From Variovorax paradoxus B4 (GTDB lineage: Bacteria; Pseudomonadota; Gammaproteobacteria; Burkholderiales; Burkholderiaceae_C), in the NCBI RefSeq assembly GCF_000463015.1, contig NC_022234.1:1054001-1118000 (forward strand): DNA of 64,000 nucleotides. The letters run 5' to 3'. The notes beneath the pieces were generated by a model. It made no database searches. It saw only the letters and a program-made list of their open reading frames with translations, and was not told the origin of the DNA. A program made the translations under genes and the position numbers. This document shows, one piece after another, positions 51,249 to 58,886 of this stretch (position 1 is the stretch's first letter; each line of letters begins with the position of its first letter).

Positions 51249-51820
51249 GCTGCAAGTTCCGCGTGCTGCGGCAGGGCAAAGGCCGGCGCCACGCCTTCAG
51301 GCAGGGGAATCTCGTGGCAGTTGAGCGTCATCGCGACCATGGTGTAGTAACCGATCAGCGCCGTGAGTTCCACCACGGTACGTGCCCCGAAGCGCGCCAG
51401 CGCCACAGCGTACGTGGCGTCGGAGACCGAGTTGTGGCGATTGAGTTCGACGGCATAGCGGTAGACGGCGGCATCGTCCGCCGACAGGCCGGACGGTTCG
51501 GAGCCGGTCAGGATCGCCTCGATGACGGGCCGCTCGATGCCCGCCTTCTCGGCCTCTGCGCGATGCGCATACCACTCGAAAGGCGAGTTGCAGGCGCGGC
51601 CGGTGACCAGGATCGCGATCTCCGACAGCCGCGGCGGCAAGGTTGTGCCGTAGCGCAGCAGCGCGCCGAGTGCCTGCCATTTGTCGGCCAGTTCCGGGTT
51701 GTGCAGGGCGGCCCGCAGCGGACCCTGGATCCTGCCGCGCGGGCCGGAGACGATCCTGTCGTGGACCGCGCCCTGCTCAGGGCTCATGGTGTCGGTCGGA
51801 AAGAGGGGTATGCGTGGCAT
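51245..51820 (-). CDS. Carboxymuconolactone decarboxylase-family protein
   Basis: This 191-residue protein has the carboxymuconolactone decarboxylase fold. The motif is SEIAILVTGRACNSPFEWYAHRAEAEKAG (around 85-113), and there is no CxxC peroxidase pair. It is more typical of the family than the homologue at 4965-5498. Its gene overlaps the downstream amidohydrolase gene, repeating the lactonase-plus-decarboxylase pairing of the first cluster. The start at 51820 follows the lipoprotein hydrolase gene by 26 bases. Confidence 0.85.
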   Translation of the reverse strand: MPRIPLFPTDTMSPEQGAVHDRIVSGPRGRIQGPLRAALHNPELADKWQALGALLRYGTTLPPRLSEIAILVTGRACNSPFEWYAHRAEAEKAGIERPVIEAILTGSEPSGLSADDAAVYRYAVELNRHNSVSDATYAVALARFGARTVVELTALIGYYTMVAMTLNCHEIPLPEGVAPAFALPQHAELAA

Positions 51821-51846
51821 GAGGTGACTTCTCGAAGGTGTCCAGT

Positions 51847-52725
51847 TCAGGGCGGCAGCGTGCCGATCCACGCCACGATAGCCTGTGCCACCGCCGCGGG
51901 TTGTTCGGGAATCAGCGCATGGCTGGCATTCGGGATCACCTGCACCGTGACCTTGTCGCCGAGCACGTCTTTCAGTTCGTTGCGCGACGCGGGCGGGCGC
52001 CACGGGTCGTCGGCACCCTGCAGGTCGAGCAGCGGCGCATGGCTCACCGGCCACCACAGTTCCTTGGCCGGCTTTGCACCGGCCTGTCGGTAGGCCTGGC
52101 GCAGCTCCGGGTGCCAGCCGGAAAGCCAGGGCTCGGGGTTGTTGCCGGGTGCGAAGAATGCGTGGCGCAAACCGCGCAAACGTGCTTCGCGCGGCTGCGT
52201 GGGATCGGAGGCGATGGCCAGGGATTCGGCCATGCCGGCCGGAAATGTGCGCGCCGCGCCGCCGGCGACCACCACGCCGCGCACCTGCTGCGGATGGTCG
52301 AGGTCGGCCACGCGCGCCACGAAATGTCCAAAGGCATGGCCCACCAGCACGGCGCGACCGCCGCCCAGCTGCCGCACCGTGGCCGCCACGTCGGCGGCCA
52401 GCACGTGCAGGCTCAAGGCCTGCATCGGTCCGGTCGAGCCGCCCATGCCGCGCGGCTGCGGCCGCAGGACCTTGAAGCCGGCGGCGGCGATGCGCGCCGC
52501 CACATCGTCGAAGTCTTCCGAGTCGCGCTGCGACGAGGGCAGCAGCACCACCGCGGGCCCCCGGCCTTCGACGATCACGTCGATGCGGGCCGGGCCCTCG
52601 GTCAACAGCACGCGCTGGCGGGCCGGGGCGTCGACGGGGGCGAAGCTGGTACAGGCCAGCAGCGACAGCGCGAGCGCGCCCATCGCGGCCTTGCGCAGCT
52701 GTCGATCGAACCATCTCAGGGGCAT
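51847..52725 (-). CDS. Alpha/beta hydrolase-fold lipoprotein lacking the serine nucleophile
   Basis: This 292-residue protein has an N-terminal signal with lipobox LLAC (Cys25), predicting a lipoprotein, followed by an alpha/beta hydrolase fold. The nucleophile elbow reads VGHAFGHF, with Ala131 where the catalytic serine belongs. Asp in LLDLQGADDPW and His in IPNASHALI still fit the other triad positions. Without the serine it is unlikely to be a normal esterase; it might bind a ligand or use another mechanism. It is first in the minus-strand cluster, preceded by copy D of the shared palindrome. Confidence 0.85.
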   Translation of the reverse strand: MPLRWFDRQLRKAAMGALALSLLACTSFAPVDAPARQRVLLTEGPARIDVIVEGRGPAVVLLPSSQRDSEDFDDVAARIAAAGFKVLRPQPRGMGGSTGPMQALSLHVLAADVAATVRQLGGGRAVLVGHAFGHFVARVADLDHPQQVRGVVVAGGAARTFPAGMAESLAIASDPTQPREARLRGLRHAFFAPGNNPEPWLSGWHPELRQAYRQAGAKPAKELWWPVSHAPLLDLQGADDPWRPPASRNELKDVLGDKVTVQVIPNASHALIPEQPAAVAQAIVAWIGTLPP

Positions 52726-52815
52726 GCATGTCTCCGGCACGAGTGGCCTCGAGGATGGCCACTTTTGAGTGGATGAGCATAGGCGCGGGTCGGGCGCCGC
52801 GACTGCCCGCACGAC

Positions 52816-52830
52816 GCAATGCTGCTATGC
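52816..52830. promoter_or_regulatory. Candidate operator, GCATAGCTG-type motif (copy D)
   Basis: GCAATGCTGCTATGC differs from the core of the 48422-48438 palindrome at three bases on its left arm. It lies 90-105 bases upstream of the lipoprotein hydrolase start and just after the LysR stop, so it could control the minus-strand cluster. Confidence 0.45.
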
Positions 52831-52844
52831 AGCGGACCGCAACG

Positions 52845-53813
52845 CTACGCCGGCTCGATCGGACGCCACATGCCGCTGCGGGCGTTGTCGTTGACGATGT
52901 CGACGATCTCCGCTGCCACCGTCGACACAGCCTTGGCCGGACCCTTGGTGCGGGCCAACGCCATGGAAACAATGCGCTGCACGCCGGGCGAGACGATCTT
53001 CGCGGCCTGCAAGCGGCCTTCCTGCACCTCGGCCCAGACGGCGTGGATCGGCAGCACGGTGTACAGGCGAGCCTCGGCCACGGTGGAGCGCATCAGCGGC
53101 AGCGAATCGGCTTCCATCGCCGGCGCCAGCGTGATGCGCTCCTGCCGCGCGATGCCGTCGAGCGCTGTGCGCAGGCCGTTGGGCGCGCCCGGCAGGATGA
53201 AGGGCAGCTCATGCAGCGCGCTGAACGGCACTTCGGCTGCGGCGGTCAGGCGGTCGCCGGCGGCGCCGATCAGGTAGCTGTCGACCGTGGCCAGCGCCTG
53301 TTCCTGCTGCGGCAGGGAGTTGCCGTAGCGATAGAGGATGGCAATGTCCACGCGTTCGTCGGCCAGCCATTCTTCCACCTGTCCGCTCGAGCCTTCGAGA
53401 ATCTTGAGCTGGACGCCCGGGTGGCGCGCGCGCAGCTGCTTGAAGAGGCGCCCGACGATCGGATTCGTGATCGAAGGCAGCGAGCCGATGGTGACGCGCC
53501 CCATCGGCTCGCGCGCCTCGCCGCGAATCTCGAGCTCCAGTTGTTCGGCGTCCGCAAGCAGCGCCTTGACGTGCGGAAAGATTCTCTGGCCCACATCGGA
53601 CAGCGCCACACCGCGACCGGTGCGGTTGAACAGGCGCGCGTTGCATTCGCGTTCGAGGGCATTCAGGTGCCGGCTCAACAACGACTGGTTGCTGTCGAGA
53701 AAGAGGGCTGCGCGCGTCAGGCTGCCGAGTTCGGCGATGGCCAGAAAGGCCCGCCATTTCTGCAGGTCGGAGGTGAGATCGAGTTGGAGGTTGGTGGCTT
53801 TGGCGGGCTGCAT
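52845..53813 (-). CDS. LysR-family transcriptional regulator
   Basis: This 322-residue regulator has LysR helix-turn-helix residues LDSNQSLLSRHLNALERECN and an effector domain starting VTIGSLPSITNPIVGRLFKQL. Its C-terminal domain resembles that of the LysR protein at 1378-2271, both being of the Nac-like type. ATG 53813 is used; ATG 53840 is possible. It is upstream of and in line with the hydrolase/decarboxylase/lactonase cluster and is the likeliest binder of the nearby palindromic motif, which would place loci from 45 to 53 kb under one regulator. Confidence 0.88.
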   Translation of the reverse strand: MQPAKATNLQLDLTSDLQKWRAFLAIAELGSLTRAALFLDSNQSLLSRHLNALERECNARLFNRTGRGVALSDVGQRIFPHVKALLADAEQLELEIRGEAREPMGRVTIGSLPSITNPIVGRLFKQLRARHPGVQLKILEGSSGQVEEWLADERVDIAILYRYGNSLPQQEQALATVDSYLIGAAGDRLTAAAEVPFSALHELPFILPGAPNGLRTALDGIARQERITLAPAMEADSLPLMRSTVAEARLYTVLPIHAVWAEVQEGRLQAAKIVSPGVQRIVSMALARTKGPAKAVSTVAAEIVDIVNDNARSGMWRPIEPA

Positions 53814-53949
53814 GTCGGGCACCACAGGGAAGGTACCCATTGTGTATGGGCAACAGCCTTCCTCGGTAGCGGGTTTGCAGCAGCGACAAGGGGTCGGAGA
53901 CAATTTCCGAACCTGGTTGGAGTGGGAGGCCGCCACCCCGAAGAGGGCT

Positions 53950-54252
53950 TCAGCTGCCAAGACGTTGGCGCAGCCATCCAAAGAACGAGCCCGCGAGGAA
54001 TGCCCAAACGCTCAACACGACCAACGCTTCGAGGAAGCCGGCCCAGGAAAACGGTGCAGGCCGCATGAGTGCGCTGAAGTCCATGCCGTGGAACAGGCCG
54101 TTCATGAAGTTCAGGAATGGGCCGGGCGCGGCGAGCCAGACCATTGCGCACAGCGTGTAGAAGACCGCAACGGTCATGGCCAGGGCCATCCCCGTACGCA
54201 GCGCCGTGGGAGCGGAGTCCGGGTTCCGGACTGAAGGCGATGTCGTGCTCAT
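53950..54252 (-). CDS. DUF5676-like small membrane protein
   Basis: This 100-residue protein has two hydrophobic helices and the segment FLNFMNGLFHGMDFSALMR, which matches the short DUF5676 membrane family as I know it. Function is unknown; members tend to appear beside metal-transport genes. ATG 54252 has an adjacent AGGAGAATC leader. It is divergent from a DUF2933 gene across 133 bases containing an FNR-like box, so both may respond to oxygen supply. Confidence 0.72.
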   Translation of the reverse strand: MSTTSPSVRNPDSAPTALRTGMALAMTVAVFYTLCAMVWLAAPGPFLNFMNGLFHGMDFSALMRPAPFSWAGFLEALVVLSVWAFLAGSFFGWLRQRLGS

Positions 54253-54303
54253 GAGATTCTCCTGGTGGCGCTTCAAATCTTGGCGCGATGGGGCCGGGCT
54301 GCA

Positions 54304-54317
54304 TTGACACACATCAA
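54304..54317. promoter_or_regulatory. FNR/ANR-like box in divergent promoter region
   Basis: TTGACACACATCAA matches the FNR/ANR consensus TTGAT-N4-ATCAA with one mismatch. Its centre is about 58 bases from the minus-strand start at 54252 and 75 bases from the plus-strand start at 54386, distances that allow a -41.5 activator position on both sides. Confidence 0.7.
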
Positions 54318-54385
54318 GCCGCGCGTCGAAATACGTGCGACGCTCGTGCAACGAGAGGGAGTCCGGTGACCAAAGGAGCACGCCC

Positions 54386-54640
54386 ATGGACCACGATCAT
54401 TCCGAGTCGCCGCCGTTCCGGCGCTCCCCTGCGGGCCTGACGCTGTTCGCAGCCGCCGCGGTCGGCGGCTTCTACCTCGTCACCGAGCACACAGCACACC
54501 TGTTCGGCGCCCTGCCCTACCTGATCGTTCTGGCCTGTCCGTTGATGCACATCTTCATGCACCAAGGCCATGGTCACGGCGGCCATGGGCACCCGGGCGG
54601 ACAGTCCCCGGGGAACGACCATGAACAGCGCTCCGAATGA
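54386..54640 (+). CDS. DUF2933 small membrane protein
   Basis: This 84-residue protein matches DUF2933: FRRSPAGLTLFAAAAVGGFYLVTEHTAHL followed by LPYLIVLACPLMHIFMHQ and a His/Gly-rich tail (HGHGGHGHPGG). One to two membrane helices are predicted. The His-rich tail could bind metal ions. ATG 54386 follows AAGGAG. It overlaps the methyltransferase gene by 20 bases. Function is unknown. Confidence 0.82.
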   Translation: MDHDHSESPPFRRSPAGLTLFAAAAVGGFYLVTEHTAHLFGALPYLIVLACPLMHIFMHQGHGHGGHGHPGGQSPGNDHEQRSE

Positions 54641-55286
54641 CTACGGCCTCTGGGGCCTCGTGTTCCTGAACTCCGTCATCTTCGTGGGGTTCGCATACAG
54701 CTTCTTCAAACCGGCGAACCTGCGCGACTGGCGCAGCTTCGGCGCGTACGGTGCCTTCATCGTGGCCCTGTTCGCGGAGATGTACGGCTTCCCGCTGACC
54801 ATCTACCTGCTCTCCGGCTGGCTCGGCACGAAGTTTCCGGGCGTCAACCTGCTCGAGCACGACGCCGGCCATCTGTGGTGGCTCATCACGGGCCGGCATG
54901 GCAATCCGCACTTCGGCGCGCTGCACATCCTCAGCTTCGCCTTCATCTTTGCCGGGTTCACGTTGCTGTCCAAGGCGTGGCACGTGCTGTATCACGCCCA
55001 GCGACGGCACGAACTGGCCAAGACGGGCCCCTACCGGCTCGTTCGCCATCCCCAGTACATCGGCTTCGTGGCCATCATGTTCGGCTTCCTGCTTCAGTGG
55101 CCCACGATGCTGACGCTCGGAATGTTCCCGGTGCTGTTGGTGATGTACGTGCGGTTGGCCATCTCGGAGGAGCGTGATTCCGAGCAGGCTTTCGGCGAGG
55201 CCTGGCGCGAGTACGCGAAGGCCACGCCTCGGTTCATCCCGAATTTGTTCAGGGCTTCGCACGCACGCCAAGCCAGCGGCCACTGA
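54621..55286 (+). CDS. Isoprenylcysteine carboxyl methyltransferase-family membrane protein
   Basis: This 221-residue membrane protein has the ICMT/phospholipid methyltransferase signature near its C terminus: KTGPYRLVRHPQYIGF, then ISEERDSEQAFGEAWREYA and PRFIP. Several hydrophobic helices precede it. It would methylate a lipid or other hydrophobic substrate using S-adenosylmethionine, but its target in bacteria is unknown. It overlaps the DUF2933 gene, so both share the promoter with the FNR-like box. Confidence 0.88.
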   Translation: MNSAPNDYGLWGLVFLNSVIFVGFAYSFFKPANLRDWRSFGAYGAFIVALFAEMYGFPLTIYLLSGWLGTKFPGVNLLEHDAGHLWWLITGRHGNPHFGALHILSFAFIFAGFTLLSKAWHVLYHAQRRHELAKTGPYRLVRHPQYIGFVAIMFGFLLQWPTMLTLGMFPVLLVMYVRLAISEERDSEQAFGEAWREYAKATPRFIPNLFRASHARQASGH

Positions 55287-55519
55287 GGGAGCAGAGTTCG
55301 CGTCCGGTCTCGGCAATGCTACCGGGCGCCGAACCGGCGCTCGTGCTGCCGGAATACGCGCAGCACGTGAGGCACACTCCGGGGCGTGTGGCGACGCTCG
55401 GCGTCACGGGTATCCTCATCTGGAGAAGGAAGCGACTGGCGCGCCTGGGCCTGTCGGCAACCTCGGTCCGATAATTGCTGCGCAGGCATTCCGTGCCTGT
55501 TCCCCCTGGAGGCTGCCCC

Positions 55520-56296
55520 GTGACGCCACACGCCTATCTTTCCCCCAAGCTCGCGCTGACCGCGCCGCGCGGGTTCGCGCTGCGCTACAGCGGTCAGCCC
55601 CGTTACCACTGCAACTGGCACATGCACGACTGCGCGATGCTGCTGTGGCCGCAGACCGGCGGATTGAAGGCGGCGTGGATCGACGAACATCCGAACGACG
55701 CGGCAGGCCACACAGGCACCGTTCAACTGTCCCGCTCAACAGCCATCCTGTTGCCCGCAGCCACCGCGCACAACACAAGGGCCAGTACCCAGAAACAGCG
55801 CCACGGCGAGCTGTACCTCGCCCCCGAGGTGCTCAAGGGCCGCGGCAGCTTCGGCGCGTTTCGCCTGGACGGCGCGATGCTCGCCATGCTCGATGCGCTG
55901 GTGTCCTCCACGCTCGACCCGCGCAGCGCCGAGCCGCTGGTCGACGCCATCGTCATGCAGATCGCCGTGGGGCGCAGCCTGCCGCTGCTGCCGGACACAG
56001 CTGCGCCCTCGCTCGGACAGCGGATGGTGCGCCGCTTCGGCCTGGCGCTGGAGTGGGACCAGCAGGTGCCGCTCGTCGATGCGGTCGCGTGCGAGTTGGG
56101 CGTCTCGCAGCGGCAGCTGCAACGCGCCTGCCTGCAGGAGTTCGGCACGTCGCCCATCGACATCCGCCGCCGCATGCTCGCGGGGCGTGCCCGCGAGCTC
56201 ATGGCACAGGGCCAGACGCTCGCGCAGACCAGCCTGCAACTCGGCTTCGCCAGCAGCGGACACCTCGGCCGGCTGCTGCGCGCCATCTCGCACTGA
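55520..56296 (+). CDS. AraC-family regulator with cupin-like sensor
   Basis: This 258-residue regulator has an N-terminal cupin-like sensor with YHCNWHMHDCAMLLWPQ and a C-terminal AraC HTH: PLVDAVACELGVSQRQLQRAC and QTSLQLGFASSGHLGRLLR. The GTG start at 55520 is supported by CTGGAGG seven bases upstream; TTG at 55475 is less likely. It ends 115 bases before a Bug gene on the same strand and is the likely regulator of that Bug/PhzF/RidA cluster. Confidence 0.88.
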   Translation: MTPHAYLSPKLALTAPRGFALRYSGQPRYHCNWHMHDCAMLLWPQTGGLKAAWIDEHPNDAAGHTGTVQLSRSTAILLPAATAHNTRASTQKQRHGELYLAPEVLKGRGSFGAFRLDGAMLAMLDALVSSTLDPRSAEPLVDAIVMQIAVGRSLPLLPDTAAPSLGQRMVRRFGLALEWDQQVPLVDAVACELGVSQRQLQRACLQEFGTSPIDIRRRMLAGRARELMAQGQTLAQTSLQLGFASSGHLGRLLRAISH

Positions 56297-56411
56297 CCCG
56301 ACGCGCAGGCCGAGCGGCCTGTCGCTCCCTGGATCGCCCTTCGTCGCGTTCCGGTTCGTGCCCGGCGCCGGGTCTTCCTAGCATCAGCCCCCACACCCCT
56401 GGAGCTGATTC

Positions 56412-57407
56412 ATGCATCGACCTTTTCAGCGCGCAGCCCGCATGGCCGCACGACATTTCGCACCGCTGGCCCTCGGCGTCTCGGCCCTTTCGGGCGTCCC
56501 CGCCCTCGCGCAGGAATGGCCCACCAAGCCGATCACCGTGATCGTCCCCTTCCCCGCCGGCGGTGGCACCGACCTCGTCGTGCGCTCGGTCCAGGTGGCG
56601 CTGCAGAAGCAGCTGGGCCAGCAGCTGGTCATCGACAACCGCGCGGGCGCCGGCGGGACCATCGGGTCCGGCATGGTCGCCCGGGCCAACCCGGACGGCT
56701 ACACCGTCGGCATCGCAACCACGAGCACGCACGCGGTGAGCACGGGCGTCTACAAGAAGCTGTCCTATGACCCGGTCAAGGACTTCGCCTACGGCGGCAT
56801 CATCGGCACTTCGCCCTACGTGCTGGTGGCCAACCGGCAGCTGAAGGCGACGGACATGAAGTCGTTCATCGCGGCGCTGCGCGCCCGGCCCGAGGGCGCG
56901 AGCTTCGCGTCGGTCGGCGCTGGCACCGTGTCGCATTTGCTGGGCGAGAAATTCAAGGACGTCGCGAAGGCGCCGTGGGTGCACGTGCCCTACCGCGGTG
57001 CGGCCCCCGCGTACACCGACCTGATCGGCGGCCAGGTGCAGTTCATGTTCGACAACCCGGTCGGCCTGGCGCCCTACATCCACAGCCACAAGCTCGCGGC
57101 GATCGCCACGACAGCCCCCGACGCGCTGCTCGCCGGCGTGCCCACGTTCGCGCAGGCCGGCGTGGCCGGGTTCGACCAGACGCTCTGGTACGGCTTTGCC
57201 TTCCCGAAGGACACGCCGCCCAAGGTGGTGGAGAAGTTCAACCGCGCGTTGACCGCGGTGCTGAGTGATCGGGCGATTGCGGCCGACCTGGCCTCCAAGG
57301 GCGTGAACGCGACCCCCGGCACGTCCGAGGTCATGCAGGCCACCGTGGCGCGCGACGCGCCCTTCTGGCGCGGCATCGCACAGGCTGCCGGTGCAACCGC
57401 AGATTGA
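56412..57407 (+). CDS. Bug-family tripartite tricarboxylate transporter receptor
   Basis: This 331-residue Bug receptor has a signal peptide ending VPALAQE, then WPTKPITVIVPFPAGGGTDLVVR and VIDNRAGAGG, with HVPYRGAAPAYTDLIGGQVQ as the later loop. It is followed after 19 bases by a PhzF-family gene and a RidA-family gene. The binding target may be an amino-acid-derived or enamine-forming acid, but this is a guess from context. It is the sixth Bug receptor in the window, with no TctAB partner. Confidence 0.92.
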   Translation: MHRPFQRAARMAARHFAPLALGVSALSGVPALAQEWPTKPITVIVPFPAGGGTDLVVRSVQVALQKQLGQQLVIDNRAGAGGTIGSGMVARANPDGYTVGIATTSTHAVSTGVYKKLSYDPVKDFAYGGIIGTSPYVLVANRQLKATDMKSFIAALRARPEGASFASVGAGTVSHLLGEKFKDVAKAPWVHVPYRGAAPAYTDLIGGQVQFMFDNPVGLAPYIHSHKLAAIATTAPDALLAGVPTFAQAGVAGFDQTLWYGFAFPKDTPPKVVEKFNRALTAVLSDRAIAADLASKGVNATPGTSEVMQATVARDAPFWRGIAQAAGATAD

Positions 57408-57426
57408 ACGAAAGGACCACCACGTC

Positions 57427-58326
57427 ATGAACATGGCCCATCGGCAATCCGGCGAAGTCGCAGGCATCCGCGTCTTCGTCAACGGCCCCCGTGGCGGCAA
57501 CCCTGTTCCCATGGTGAGGAACGCCGACGGCATGGCCGCGTCCGACATGCAGGACGTGGCCCGGCGCCACGGCCACGAGTCGGCATTCGTCTTCGAGTCG
57601 AACGAGCCCGGCATCGACTGGAAATTCCGTTTCTTCGTTCCCAACCACGAGATGGAGATGTGCGGGCACGCCACGGTCGGAACCCTGTGGGCGCTGCGCG
57701 CATGGGGCGAATGGACCACGCCCTCCGCGCGGATACGCACCCTGAGCGGCGTGGTCGACGCCTGGTGGGACGCACCGCGCGGACGCGTGTGGATCTCGCA
57801 GCCGAAGGTCAGGCTGTCGGCCGTCGACGCGCATTTCGGCGAGCGGGTCTGCCAGGTGTTGAGTCCGCAACTGCCGGTCGAGCGCCATTCGCTGGTCGAG
57901 AATGCCGCCACCAGCCGCGTCAAGACGCTGGTGCGCATGCCCACCATCGCGGCGCTCGATGCACTGACACCCCTGCTCGGGCAGATCGAGGCAACGTGCG
58001 CGTCGATCGATTCGACGGGGCTCTATCCCTACGCCGTGGAAACCGGTGCCGACGGCACGCCCGTCGTCGCGGCGCGGCAGTTTCCGCGTTCCTCCGGCTA
58101 TCCGGAAGACGCGGCCACAGGCATCGCAGCGGCCGCCTTGTGGGGCTACCTGAGCATCACCGATGCCATTCCCGTCGGAACGCCTGCCGCGCCGGTGGTC
58201 ACGTCGATCCGTCAGGGCGAAGCCATGGGCAGCCCCTCGGCCATCGAGCTGCAGGCGCGGTTCGGGGCGCACGGCGAAGTGGTCGGCTGCTGGCTCAGCG
58301 GCCACGTGGAATGGGCCGCACTGTGA
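57427..58326 (+). CDS. PhzF-family epimerase/isomerase
   Basis: This 299-residue protein has the PhzF fold, related to diaminopimelate epimerase. It shows the catalytic Glu51 in RRHGHESAFVF, MCGHATVGTLWALRA at 78-92, and YPEDAATGIAAAAL near the C terminus. Family members catalyse proton-transfer isomerisations. The cellular substrate is unknown. It is co-transcribed with RidA, whose GTG overlaps its stop. ATG 57427 is chosen over an in-frame start at 57391. Confidence 0.88.
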   Translation: MNMAHRQSGEVAGIRVFVNGPRGGNPVPMVRNADGMAASDMQDVARRHGHESAFVFESNEPGIDWKFRFFVPNHEMEMCGHATVGTLWALRAWGEWTTPSARIRTLSGVVDAWWDAPRGRVWISQPKVRLSAVDAHFGERVCQVLSPQLPVERHSLVENAATSRVKTLVRMPTIAALDALTPLLGQIEATCASIDSTGLYPYAVETGADGTPVVAARQFPRSSGYPEDAATGIAAAALWGYLSITDAIPVGTPAAPVVTSIRQGEAMGSPSAIELQARFGAHGEVVGCWLSGHVEWAAL

Positions 58327-58808
58327 GTGCAACACACCCGGATGAACGCCTGCGTTCGGTAGGCCTGGTGCTACCGGCCGCGCCGACGCCCAAGGGCAAC
58401 TACGCGTCCACCTGTGTCGTGCCGCTCGGAGGTGACAGGCATTGGGTGCACGTGAGCGGACAGACCTGCCGCATCAACGGGCGTGCGCTGGCGGGACGCT
58501 GCCGCGACGACAGCGACATCCTCGAGGCCGCGCACGCCGCCGAGGTGGCCGCGCTCAATGCGCTGTCGGCACTGGCGAGTGCGGCGGGAGGTCTTTCGAA
58601 CGTCGAGCAGATCGTTCGCGTACGCGGCTACGTCAATGCCGACCCCGGGTTCGGGCAGCACGGCGTGGTGCTTGATGGGGCGTCGAATGTGCTGGGCGTG
58701 GCCTTCGACGGCCATAGCCCGCCGGCGCGCACTGCGGTGGGAGTGAGCAGCCTGCCGGACGATGCCTGGGTGGAGATCGAGCTGGAGGCCATGGTGCACG
58801 CCCGATAG
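58323..58808 (+). CDS. RidA-family (YjgF/YER057c) enamine/imine deaminase
   Basis: This 161-residue protein is of the RidA family: LPAAPTPKGNYASTCVVPLGG, HVSGQTCRINGRALAG, SNVEQIVRVRGYVNADPGF and ARTAVGVSSLPDDAWVEIEL. These proteins hydrolyse reactive enamines and imines. The GTG start at 58323 overlaps the PhzF stop. The Arg in ARTAVGVSSLP is the usual substrate-carboxylate ligand. It fits a pathway where PhzF makes or uses an enamine-type intermediate. Confidence 0.85.
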   Translation: MSATHPDERLRSVGLVLPAAPTPKGNYASTCVVPLGGDRHWVHVSGQTCRINGRALAGRCRDDSDILEAAHAAEVAALNALSALASAAGGLSNVEQIVRVRGYVNADPGFGQHGVVLDGASNVLGVAFDGHSPPARTAVGVSSLPDDAWVEIELEAMVHAR

Positions 58809-58886
58809 ATGATTCAGATGGGCAGAACTTGCTTTTCCGTTCCTCGCCGTCACGGCTCGGGCAGGCACCTCGAAGCCACGGACTCC

